Below, one piece after another: positions 1 to 8,599 of a DNA stretch of 64,000 nt (its first letter is position 1; the number at the start of each line of letters is the position of its first letter). The notes beneath the pieces are model-generated. The model was given only the letters and a program-made list of their open reading frames with translations. It had not been told where the DNA came from and searched no databases. The position numbers were made by a program, and so were the translations under genes. Where the stretch lies: the NCBI GenBank assembly GCA_001599935.1, contig BCIJ01000020.1, positions 3,940-67,939 of the forward strand, in the 5' to 3' direction. The DNA comes from Holtermannia corniformis (Eukaryota > Basidiomycota > Tremellomycetes > Holtermanniales).

Positions 1-168
1 GTTGGGATGAACGCTTTGCGGGGACAACATACGTGTCAGGCTTGTAGGCCGCAGAAGCATCCATCCCTCCATGTCTCCTACCAACAAATCCAGGGCTTGA
101 GGTAGAGGGCACTTTGGGAGGATTTACGCCTGAGCTAGCGTGCCGTGGGCTCAGGCACTGTCTTTTCC
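1..168 (-). CDS. Start of Pol reading frame (partial)
   Basis: The -1 frame relative to gag is open from the slippery site to base 1, about 55 codons without a stop. In the same frame a stop lies just upstream of the slippery site, so Pol could only be reached by frameshifting. No protease or RT motif is reached inside the window, so the identity rests on position behind gag. Only the first codons are present. Confidence 0.45.
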
Positions 169-1221
169 CTCAGAGGCAGCAGTACGTTTGGGGCAGTCCC
201 TGCCCAGATGACCTTTAGTTCCGCAGTAGAAGCAGAGTCCTTGTTCACGGCGACGGTTGCGTTCAGCTTGGCGTTCGTGTTCTGTCATGTCCTTCCAGAA
301 TTTGCCTGTCTGCGTGGCTGAGACGGAGATGTCCATGGGAGCAGGGCCAGAGTCTAAAGCCGGAGTGATGTTGCTGTAGCCACCTGCCCAAGTGCGCGTA
401 GACTGGTTGATTTCGTAGAGCTTTGAGTCAGCCCGAACCGCCGCGTCTGCCAGGGTATGAATGTCAGGCCAGGAGCCAGAGAGCTGGTGGCTGAGCAGGA
501 GCTTGCGGACTTCGGGTTTGAGCGCAGATTCAAAATGGAACTTGAGGGCCTCGTCGTTAAGCGCAGCGTAGGATGCCAGCTGCAGGAACTTGGTAGCAAA
601 GGTAGACGCAGGACCAGTTTGCTTGAGCTTCATGAGTTCGCGTTGAGACGTTGCCTTGAGATCAGGATCACCCAAGTGACGAATGACAGCGTTGGCAAAG
701 GTTCCCCAGGAGTGACGGAGGGGGTCTTGAGCACGTTCAGGAGACAGGTAAGGCTGGATCCAATCAAAGGCTTGACCTTGCATGAGAGCTGCAGCGAAGG
801 AGACTTTGGCGGAATCATGGGTAAAGCGGGAGCCGTGGTTGTCAAAGAACAGGGAGCATTGGGCCAACCAGCGCGTAGCGGAGCGCTTGTCCTTGCCATC
901 AAAGACCGGGGGCTTGGGTGTATGGTCGCGGTTGTCAGAGGCAGGAGCAGGGGCAGAGGTGACGTTGAGTGCAAGGTTGTTGACGTGGGCCGTAAGATCA
1001 GAGAGCTGGGATGCAAAACTGCCTTGAGCGTGTGCAGTGTGGCTTCCAAGTTGACCAACAAGTTGCGTGAGTTGAGCCATGAGGACTGGGACGTCAGCCA
1101 GAGCAGGAGCGGCGGGAGCAGGAGCAGGAGCGGCGGGAGCAGGAGCAGGAGCGGGAGCTTGACCATAAGTGTGACCCATCTGATCATCATCAGAGGGCGG
1201 ATTGTCACGGTAGTTGTTCAT
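151..1221 (-). CDS. Gag capsid/nucleocapsid protein of gypsy-like retrotransposon
   Basis: 356-residue protein from a true ATG at 1221, no introns. Residues 20-45 are an Ala/Pro run (repeated APAPAP) encoded by an imperfect GCTCCTGCTCC-type repeat. The middle (about 105-270) looks like a retrotransposon Gag domain: a conserved KPPVFDGKDKRSATRWL segment, then WIQPYLSPE and TFATKFLQLASYA, a pattern known from Ty3/gypsy Gag. Near the C terminus CFYCGTKGHLGRDC is a perfect CX2CX4HX4C zinc knuckle for RNA packaging. Such proteins assemble cytoplasmic particles around the element RNA. The frame is intact, which suggests a fairly young copy. The last codons contain a slippery heptamer (163-169) likely used to make Gag-Pol. 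Confidence 0.9.
   Translation of the reverse strand: MNNYRDNPPSDDDQMGHTYGQAPAPAPAPAAPAPAPAAPALADVPVLMAQLTQLVGQLGSHTAHAQGSFASQLSDLTAHVNNLALNVTSAPAPASDNRDHTPKPPVFDGKDKRSATRWLAQCSLFFDNHGSRFTHDSAKVSFAAALMQGQAFDWIQPYLSPERAQDPLRHSWGTFANAVIRHLGDPDLKATSQRELMKLKQTGPASTFATKFLQLASYAALNDEALKFHFESALKPEVRKLLLSHQLSGSWPDIHTLADAAVRADSKLYEINQSTRTWAGGYSNITPALDSGPAPMDISVSATQTGKFWKDMTEHERQAERNRRREQGLCFYCGTKGHLGRDCPKRTAASEGKDSA
163..169 (-). promoter_or_regulatory. Probable -1 ribosomal frameshift site (GGGAAAA)
   Basis: Read on the minus strand in the gag frame this is GAG GGA AAA GAC, so the heptamer G GGA AAA fits the X XXY YYZ slippery rule exactly. It sits five codons before the gag stop. In the -1 frame the codons after it stay open to the window edge. 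A downstream pseudoknot or stem was not verified. Confidence 0.5.
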
Positions 1222-1750
1222 TTTGCCAGAGTTTTCAGTAGTTTGCAGAGGTTCTTGACGTCGGGATACAGTGTTCTGGGGACGGAGGAACAGGAAGGGT
1301 CAGTGACAGTGTTCTGGGGACAGGAGGGTACTTGAGTACGGAGTGTTCTTGAGCAGTGGTGACGTGAGCTGGAGTTCTTGAGCAGAGGACGTTACTTGAG
1401 CAGAGGTACTACACGCAGTAGTCTGTGGCGAAAGGCAGGGGTACTTGAGCAGGAGCAGTGGTTTCTTGAGCCGGAGGAACTACACGCAGTAGTCTGAAGT
1501 TTCTTGAGCTGGAGCAGGGAGAACTACACACGGTAGTCTGTGGCAAAGAGCAGGGGACCTACACACGGTAGGGTTTCAGTGGTTTCAGTAAGTTCAGTAA
1601 GCAAAAACAGGAGCAGGGTGCCGGGGGTTCTGGAGGGACTGGTCTACTGTCAAATCTTGAGGCTGAGAGAACTCGGCAGCACCCAGAGATTACTGCATAA
1701 GCCGTAAGGTAATAAACAGTAAGAAGAAGATGAGACCAGTGAAGAACCAC
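1222..1750 (-). repeat. Retrotransposon 5' leader with hairpin-like repeats
   Basis: No convincing gene lies here. The stretch holds four copies of a partly palindromic 13-mer, CTACACGCAGTAG at 1409-1421 and 1480-1492, and CTACACACGGTAG at 1524-1536 and 1559-1571. They are interleaved with many copies of TTCTTGAGC-like motifs. The CTAC/GTAG ends can pair, so each copy may form a small stem. Position between LTR and gag suggests an RNA packaging or leader region. Confidence 0.5.
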
Positions 1751-2120
1751 TGACCCAAAAGCCTGCGCTTAAGTAGACTATAGAAAACTGGGGGGACTAG
1801 ATTAGCTGCTGACCAATCCTGATGTCACAGGTGGAGCTCTATTGCCAATTCCCACGCGCCAGCCAATAAGATAAAAGCCTCAAGCCCAAAATAGACAGCT
1901 CCACTGTCTCACCAATTCCAACCAATAGCAGAAATCCCTCATGGAGCCTAGCTCCCAACCCAAAGCTTAGCGCTCCACCTGTGGAGCCTAGCACCAAACC
2001 AAAACCCTAAGGCTCCACCCTTAGCCTTAGCTCCAAGCTAAAGCCTAAGGCTCCACTTAACCCCTTGACCTCCACCTGGGGCTCCACAGTGGCAATCCAG
2101 ACCACGTGTCATTCATGACA
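1751..2120 (-). repeat. Inferred 5' LTR of the gypsy-like element
   Basis: On the minus strand this segment would start TGTCATGAATGACACG and end TTTGGGTCA, giving the TG..CA ends expected of an LTR. Internally it holds many copies of GGCTCCAC/GTGGAGCC motifs. The partner LTR is outside the window, so the borders cannot be confirmed. Confidence 0.35.
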
Positions 2121-2769
2121 GTAAGAGTGGTAACGGGAGGTGTCGCAAAGGAGAGCTTTAATACTGTTAGGGCTAGCCCCAAGAGGATTTAGGGTGGCGA
2201 CGAGGTCCCGTTGGTGAAGTAAATCAGTCGCGTTGGTGAAGTCGACGACTGGCGATCGCTGGCGATCGCGGGGAAAAGTGGTGGGCAAGTAGAGTAACGA
2301 GTAATGGGCAAGACGAGTACCAGGAAGCGGCCTCGGGAGTCTAGGGTAGCCTTTGCTTAGAACCTATGATTAAAGCTCTCGAAGACTCGAGCTTGTACAA
2401 TTGTTCGACAAGTCCCCCGCCGCGGCACTGCCCGCGGCCAAATCCCCGTAATCCCCAACCCCTTCGTAACCCCTCTTCCGCCGCCTGGCCCGTAACATCT
2501 TGCCAGAGCTCCCCTATTGCCCTCCCGGTGGCGATGACGGCTACAGCCCGCCTGGTAGCCCTACAGATGCTATCGCGGCTGCCAGCAGCAGCCAAGCGTC
2601 TGGCAGGCCTCTGGTAGACGACTCGCACTCAGAAGATGGCGCCAAGAGCAGCAGCAGCGTCTCAATCGACCAGTTTGGCTTTCCTCGTCTTGCAGCCGCT
2701 CAGATCGAGCTCGAAGACGAAGACATCGAGCCAGAGCACGCTGCAGACGCAGAGAACGATGGCTCCGCC
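2121..2769. other. Upstream region of the transposase gene
   Basis: This stretch holds no separate gene that I can support. It has a short direct repeat (CGTTGGTGAAGT near 2210 and 2230) followed by CTGGCGATCG twice (near 2250). The transposase frame is open from 2470, after an in-frame TAA at 2467, but contains no ATG before 2770. Either translation starts at 2770 or an upstream exon is spliced on. No terminal inverted repeat of the transposon was recognised. Confidence 0.5.
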
Positions 2770-5700
2770 ATGGACATCGACTCGATACCGCTACCGGCCT
2801 CTGCGGCGCCCACACACGTGTTCCATCCTGATCTACATGATAATCTCGACGTGTGGCCTCATCCGATCCCTCCCGCTCTCGCTTTCTCGGCCCAGCCACC
2901 GCCCACGCCGACTCGTCGCTCCTACACCTTGCTCGCCCACGCCATTGGCTTGATCGTACTGGCCTTGAGCGGCTATTTTGGTCTGTCGCGGCGCGGCTGC
3001 GACTTTGCCATTCAGATGATCTCGGCACTCTGCAAGTACGTGCACGACGCGTGCTCGGGTAGTCTGCAGAGTGCAGGCGCTGCTCCACAGATGGATTGGG
3101 CCGGTCCATCGACGCTGCGCACGGTGCTTCGACACATGGGCCAACTAGAGCTCATCTCGCACCTCATCTGCCCAAACGATGAGTGTTTTGAGGTCCTGTA
3201 CGACTTCAAAACACCAGACGACTACCAGGACCTCAACCAGGTCCCGCTCGAGTGTCCTGCTTGCGGCACAGCCTTGCGAAACGAGGCGGCAACAAAGCTC
3301 AAAGCTCTAGTCTTTCCTCGCTCGTCACTGGCCGCCGAGCTGCAGCACGTCCTCTCAGTCGACAAGATCGAAGCTCTGGCATTCAGCAGAGCCAAGCGCA
3401 AGGCTGCTCGCGATGCCATCGATGCCGATACAGCGCAAGCCGAGTATGACACGGCTCTCCGGCTAGGTACGCCTCTGCCTCTGCCTCTCAAGATCTATCG
3501 AGAGCAAGACGACGGTGGGCTTTGGCAAGCAGTACTTGGACCCGATGGCAAGCCGCTTGTGCAAGCCGACGATGACGTCCTCACGCTCAATCTCGCCATC
3601 GATTGGTACAACCCGCACAGCATGACGAGCTCAGCAGCGATCTCTGTCGGGCCCATCTCTGGTCAGCTTGCCGACTTGCCGATCACCTTGCGTCGCTCCC
3701 TGACGCTCACGATGCTGTTTGGCATTACACCCGGTCCAAGTCAGCCAAAGCACCACCTGCTTTGGAAGCTGCTGCTGCCTCTTGCCCTGGAGCTACGGCA
3801 CGCCTGGGCGCACGGTCTTGTGGTGCCAACGCCCGCCTACCCAACAGGGCGCAGGATCCGAGTCAAGATCGGTGCTATCTGCTGCGATCGACCGGCTGCG
3901 TGCTCGATCATCGGCGCACCCTCGTATTCGTCGCCGCAACATTGCTGCTTGCGCTGTAACGCTGTCAGAGCTGCCCTCTTGACTACTCAAGACTTCGCCC
4001 TGAAGGATTACGGGTCTATCAAGCGCGCTGTCATGCAGCAGTTCAAGCAGCTCGAAGATCAGATAGCAGAGGCAGAAGCCAAGCACGCGGCAGCCGAGCA
4101 GAAGCGCCTCGACGATGGTCTCCAGCGCAAGAAACCCGTGCACCTCAAGGCCAAGCCGTTTCCTCAAAGTCAGCGCTTGACCATCGCTCGAGAAGTCAAC
4201 CTCGCAGTCGGCAATCTCTCTGCGCTTGATCTACTGCCGTACCTCGACCTGGGCGCCGCTACCGTCTTCGATCCGATGCACGCCTGCTTCTCCGGCTTTG
4301 CCAAGACGTACTTCAAGCTGGTTTGGATCGATGGCAAGCACGACTTGAAGGAAACCGAGGATGACGTGTCTGGAGCCGAGACAGATGTTTCCTTGGCTTC
4401 TGCTGTATCCGTGGCATCGGCTATTCCTGGTTCCAAGCGCAGGCGGCTTGCAGAGCCCAAAGGCAAGTCTCCAGCAGCCGCCAAGCCGTTTCTTCGCAAG
4501 AAAGACTTGATCTACATGCACGGCATCCTCGCCCAGGCAAGTTCGCAGCGCAGCGCGCCTCTCAGAGCTGATACTCTTCAGATCTGCTTGCCTACATGTG
4601 TTGGCAGCGTCCACCGCAAGTTTGGCTTGCCTGCTGCAGGCAGCCCGACCGCCGACGACTTCCGCTCTTGGATTCAGGTCATCGCGCCTCTTGTTCTGCC
4701 TGTCCTGTGGGCAGAGATAGGCGACGGCTCGACCAAGCAGCACGACCGAGCCGACATACGCAACACCAAGCTCACGCGCGACGAGCTGACGGCCTACATC
4801 TCCTTCAGCGAGATCCTGAACTTGCTGATGCGGCCTGTGATCAGCAGCCGGCAGATCGACATCGCCCAGGACCTCATCCTCAAGTGGCAGAAGCTCGTCT
4901 TACGCCTACACCCCTCTCTGGTCGCCTGGACCAACATCCACGTCGTCAAACACATCTGTGACGATATCCGGGCTCACGGACCGGTATACGGCACCTGGTC
5001 GTTCGTCTTTGAGCGTATCAACAAGCTCCTCAAAGAGATGAACACCAACGGGCGCTCGCAAGACTTGGTTTCAACCGCGATGACGGGCTTTACGCGATCT
5101 CGGCTCATTCGACCGCAAGCCGACAAGCTCGCAAGCGCTTGGGCGGATTCTAGCTCCTCCGCAGCGCTCGACATCAAGCGCGTGTTCGACAAGCACCTGC
5201 TACAGGCTCTGCCGGCTGCAGAACAAGCAGCGGCGATGATCGCCGAGTCTGACGCGCAAACAGAGGCCGACGCGGCTCAGGCTCGATCAGATGACGTCCT
5301 ACAGGGACTAGGACAAGCCCGAGCGGATTCCCTGTCGCCCATCGAAGCTCGCGCGCTGCAAGACTGCTACTTGCGACGATTCGGGCTCAAAACACGCTCG
5401 ATCCATGATATCTCGCCAGATCGAAACCTGCCGTTGCTCGGCGATGCTATCACACGGTATTCGTCGATCAAGAACGGTCGGCGCGTCCTCAAAGCCGCTG
5501 CATTCGGCAACATCGTCATAAATCCAGCAGACATGAGCTTCGGCGAGATCCGGGACAGCATCGTTCAGAGCCGACAGCAGCGCGTGGTCTTGCGCTGCGA
5601 TCTGGGCAAGAGCGGGCGCTGCGGCGTGATCATGTCCGTCTTTCAGCACGTCATTACGGTTGACGGCGAGCCGATCATGCGCTTGTTTGCTGCGATACGA

Positions 5701-6017
5701 TGGATGAAGTCTTGGGAAGGGCCCGATCGGTTTGGCTACTCGCGCTTGTCAGTACTGTGTATCTCGCAGTAAAACATGAGCTGACCGAACGCCTAGTCCC
5801 TACCTCAATATTCGCTTGCATAAAGCCGGTGTTTTACAAGATCTGCAGATCATCTGCTTGCGCTCGATCGAGCTCGAATCGCTACGCCCAGTAGCGGTGC
5901 TGCCGGTACGCTCCGATCCGGCTTCTGCAGCCTCAGACTTGCTCTGGGCGACGATACCGGTTGACAGGGTACGTCTGCTTATTCTGCCGGCTTGATACTG
6001 ACTTGTGACAGCTTTGA
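2770..6017 (+). CDS. Plavaka-type (CACTA-like) DDE transposase
   Basis: Large protein of about 1,030 residues or more. An N-terminal acidic tail is followed by a zinc-binding segment with CPNDECFEVLY and CPACGTAL, then the family signature FGITPGPSQPKHHLLWK and a C-rich block around CCLRCNAV. FDPMHACFSGFAKTYFKLVW and GPVYGTWSFVFERINKLLK are the hallmark blocks of Plavaka transposases (KDZ/CACTA relatives) known from basidiomycetes. The enzyme should cut and paste its element in the nucleus. The long frame stops at 5772, but two good introns (5748-5796, 5969-6011) extend it to a stop at 6015-6017. ATG 2770 is the first in frame; the frame is open from 2470, so a 5' exon is possible. The ORF is intact, so the element may be active. 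Confidence 0.85.
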
Positions 6018-7760
6018 GTGTTGTTCAGCGGTCATGGGACGGCATGCAAGTCATCGTGTGCACAAGCAACGGCCTCAGGACCTTCTGACGTGAGCTCATT
6101 TGAGTAATTGACATATATATACAGATATATCAACATTCGAGCCCTGTACAACAACACCGGTCGCCCTGCTTGCCCCGGCTACACATCCTCGTCCTCGTCC
6201 ATCAGCGCACCATCCTCGTCCTCGAGCAAGGCGCTGGCACGCGCAGTATCGCCGGCAGCGCGCGCAGCGACGATCGCACGCAGCTCCCTCAATCCCCTGT
6301 GCCGCGGCAGCTCAATGTGCTTGTCGACCGCATCTCGGAGGTCGCTGTGCTCTGGCAGCGTGAGCAGCTCGTGGAGGGGCGGCAGCAAGTCATCGCCTTC
6401 GCCCAACGGCGGGTCGTCATACAGCGTTTGCACCCACAAGCGGTGCCGGTTGTCGAGCAGGATCTCGTCGTCGACCATCGTGCGCGTAATGATCGAGCCT
6501 GGACCGGTGGGCTGCGGGTCCTGGGTCCCTGGGATGCGAGGGCGGACGAGGGGAAGCTCGAGCTCGGGCCAGAGATCGCGAGGGACATGGAAGCACAGCT
6601 TCCTCGAGATCGAGCGGTTCTGGACCGCCAGAATCTCCTCTTCGAGCACCCAGCAAGCCAACCGCAACTACAGGTGTGAGTACGATGCTGTATGACTAAC
6701 CGGGCTGCAGAAACCTACCTCGTGCGACCACCAGCGCTGATCTGCGACCAAGCGCACCTCGTTCTTCTCGCGCGCCGAACACACACCACGCTTGACGGCG
6801 ATCGACAGGTAGATCTCGAACTCGTCAATACCGTCATCGCGCATCAAGCCGTCGTCGCTTTCGCCGTTCTTGTGTGTCTTGTACAGGAACGCGGGACAGT
6901 GGGTGCTGCTCTCGAACACCCAGGCGTAGAGGGCCCGCTGACGGCTTTGGTTGAGCAGGGACGCAGGGTACGCCTTGCTGCGAGCAGTAGCGAGCTGTGG
7001 GAGACGATCAGTGAGTGCTATCGCGTTCTAGAAATATTGGTCAGTACTCACGCTGCTCCCGCGCACTTTGGTCTTCTTGCTCGACGATTGGCGAGCCGCC
7101 TGCTGCTGCTCCTTGCTGCCGTTCTTCTGGCGCGCGTAGCCGCGGCTAGCGGTGAGCCAGTACTGCTTGACGGCTGCGCTGATGACCTCAGACGTCCACG
7201 CAGTAGCAGCTTCGCGCTCTGCGACCGCGCGGCGCACAGCCTCGAGAAAGGACGCCGAGCTGCCTCATGTAAGCACTCTGCGACCTGAACAAGCCTATGT
7301 ACTGACTGCTCTTCGTCCGCATCCTCCCAGTATGGCCGATACACGTTCTTGGTCGACGTCTGGCCCTGCTCGACGATCTCGATCGACGCGATGCCGTCCT
7401 CGGTCGGTACCGGCCAAATCTCGAGATCCGATACGACCGGCTCGGTCGCGTGGTGGAACTTCTTCCACAAGAGCTTGTGGAAGACGAGATGCACGGCGTC
7501 CTGAAGCAGAAAGTGAGTTCATGTGCGATAGGGGTAAATGACTCGAAACTCACTGAACAATCCCTCGGCACCTCCACCGTCTTCTTGGCCTGCTTCCTGG
7601 GCCTACTCGGCCCTGCCCCGTCCTCTTCCAGCGCGTCAAGGCGAGCAAGAATGCCCGCAATCCGCTCATCGGCCTGTGCGCGCTCTGCCGCCGCGCCCTC
7701 AGCACGGGCCTCCTCGACGAGTGGCAAGGCAAGCCCAAGAGCGTCGTTGAGCTGGATGCA

Positions 7761-7880
7761 TGTCACGACTCCGGCCGATGTGTAGTCCATATCAGGATAT
7801 GTCCGGATCGAGAGTTCCTAGTAACTCTCGATATTGACCTTTTTAGGGCAACGGTAGGGNCCGGACACCCATGCCTCACA
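7761..7880 (+). repeat. Left LTR of the miniature element
   Basis: 120 bp, TG..CA ends. Contains a perfect 10-bp inverted repeat (ATCGAGAGTT at 7807-7816, AACTCTCGAT at 7823-7832) with a 6-base loop. The right arm is also the segment complementary to the primer-binding site. Base 7860 is N; the right LTR has A there. Confidence 0.93.
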
Positions 7881-7881
7881 G

Positions 7882-7894
7882 ATATCGAGAGTTA
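7882..7894 (+). promoter_or_regulatory. Self-complementary primer-binding site
   Basis: ATATCGAGAGTTA lies one base inside the left LTR, where a reverse-transcription primer site belongs. It is the exact reverse complement of LTR bases 7822-7834 (TAACTCTCGATAT), 13 of 13. In Tf1/sushi-type elements the 5' end of the element RNA folds back on such a site and is cut to prime cDNA synthesis. By analogy the element RNA here would start near 7822. It does not begin with the TGG expected for a tRNA 3' end primer. Confidence 0.7.
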
Positions 7895-7908
7895 ACTGCG
7901 TGGTCGCA

Positions 7909-7919
7909 GGTTCGATTCC
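7909..7919 (+). promoter_or_regulatory. tRNA B-box-like motif in the miniature element
   Basis: GGTTCGATTCC matches the RNA polymerase III B-box consensus GGTTCGANTCC at all 11 positions. No complete tRNA can be folded around it and no clear A box was found, so it may be a tRNA-derived relic rather than a working promoter. Confidence 0.4.
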
Positions 7920-8031
7920 CAGCCGCGTCTGGGATTTTGCACCTCCACGTGGCAGGTGGCACCCATGAGAGCTGAGGCCGTGGGAGAGTACCTGGGGTTA
8001 GATCCTGTGGGCTTCGGGACGTTCGCCCTAT

Positions 8032-8041
8032 AAGGGGGGGG
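8032..8041 (+). promoter_or_regulatory. Polypurine tract
   Basis: AAGGGGGGGG, four bases upstream of the right LTR, is in the position and composition of a plus-strand primer tract. Confidence 0.75.
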
Positions 8042-8045
8042 CGAC

Positions 8046-8165
8046 TGTCACGACTCCGGCCGATGTGTAGTCCATATCAGGATATGTCCGGATCGAGAGT
8101 TCCTAGTAACTCTCGATATTGACCTTTTTAGGGCAACGGTAGGGACCGGACACCCATGCCTCACA
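8046..8165 (+). repeat. Right LTR of the miniature element
   Basis: 120 bp, matches the left LTR at every determined base, which implies a very recent insertion or gene conversion. Followed directly by the second copy of the ATGCA target duplication. Confidence 0.93.
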
Positions 8166-8599
8166 ATGCAGCTCTGCCGGAGCTCCTTGATCGCCTCCAT
8201 GCCCATGCTCAAGGTCGATGCGACCGGCTTCGACAAGCCCTTCGAGCTCAAGGTGTTGGCGGCCCAGGCGTCCGGCTTCGGCAGACGGACAGACGCCACA
8301 GCCCTCATGGCAGTCTTGCGGGCGCTCTCGACATGCGCGATCTTGTCCTCGAGCGCGGCGTTGGGATTGGGAAAGGGTGGAGGGTGCTCGAGCGGGGCGA
8401 ACTCGAAGGCACCTGATCGAGTGGGCTTTAGACGGTTGTTTGACTAGGTAAGCCGTCAGGTTTTGGCTCTGAGTGTGTAGCTGACGGTCACAGCTTTCCC
8501 AACGAACCATTGTACGTTGAAGACGAAGCAGCCGTTGAAGAGATGTGGTGGTTTGATGGTAAGTTGACAGAGACGCCGAGGAGCACTTCAGCAAAGGTC

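Larger units (their letters stand above)
1..2120 (-). mobile_element. Ty3/gypsy-like LTR retrotransposon, 5' part only
   Basis: The minus strand carries, in retroelement order, an inferred 5' LTR (1751-2120), a repeat-rich untranslated leader (1222-1750), a gag gene (151-1221) and the opening codons of a pol frame that runs off the left edge. The Gag protein with its CCHC knuckle is the firm evidence. Reverse transcriptase, integrase and the 3' LTR would lie outside the window, so completeness and target duplication cannot be judged. The right border is inferred from a TGTCA start on the minus strand and is weak. Confidence 0.75.
7761..8165 (+). mobile_element. Miniature LTR retrotransposon (TRIM/SMART-like), 405 bp
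   Basis: Two 120-bp direct repeats (7761-7880, 8046-8165), identical apart from one undetermined base, both start TGTCACGACTCC and end ATGCCTCACA. They flank a 165-bp non-coding core. The 5-bp target duplication ATGCA stands at 7756-7760 and 8166-8170. One base after the left LTR is a primer-binding site (7882-7894), and just before the right LTR a polypurine run (8032-8041, AAGGGGGGGG). All retroviral-type landmarks are therefore present without any gene, so it must borrow enzymes from a full-length partner. It lies antisense inside a coding exon of the 6179-8520 gene. Confidence 0.92.
6179..8520 (-). pseudogene. Unrecognised multi-exon gene broken by an LTR element
   Basis: At least five exons on the minus strand, joined by good GT..AG introns, give one frame ending at 6179 with an acidic tail (LLEDEDGALMDEDEDV). 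Exon joins include 7540-7500 (intron starting GTGAGTTTCG), about 7310-7260, 7045-7000 and 6712-6670. Segments such as LWKKFHHATEPVVSD, EAVRRAVAEREAATAW and FEIYLSIAVKRGV look conserved, with helical and basic (ARQKNGSKEQQQ) stretches, but I recognise no family. The exon is split at 7760/8171 by the 405-bp LTR element; removing it with one 5-bp duplication rejoins the frame at ..KELRQSC-IQLNDALG... Upstream, residues such as FAPLEHPPPFPNP continue the frame to about 8420; the first exon and start (8420-8600) are unresolved. It may be transposon cargo, since it adjoins the transposase. Confidence 0.65.

Noticed and set aside
457..1335. Plus-strand 292-codon ORF across gag
   Set aside because: It is the mirror of gag with repetitive Arg/Ser/Gly content and no domain; the minus frame has a zinc knuckle.
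1735..1752. tRNA-type primer-binding site of the gypsy-like element
   Set aside because: GTGGTTCTTCACTGGTC on the minus strand begins near TGG, but I cannot match it to a tRNA from memory and the LTR border itself is uncertain.
2470..2769. Transposase start at 2500
   Set aside because: The codon at 2500 is TTG, not ATG, and the frame is closed at 2467. The first in-frame ATG is 2770, so the earlier start was not used, though an upstream exon remains possible.
7881..7945. Complete tRNA gene in the miniature element
   Set aside because: Only the B-box region fits. No acceptor, D or anticodon arm can be paired around it.
7761..8165. CRISPR-like or simple direct repeat
   Set aside because: Only two repeats, with LTR ends, target duplication, primer site and polypurine run; an LTR element explains all of it.
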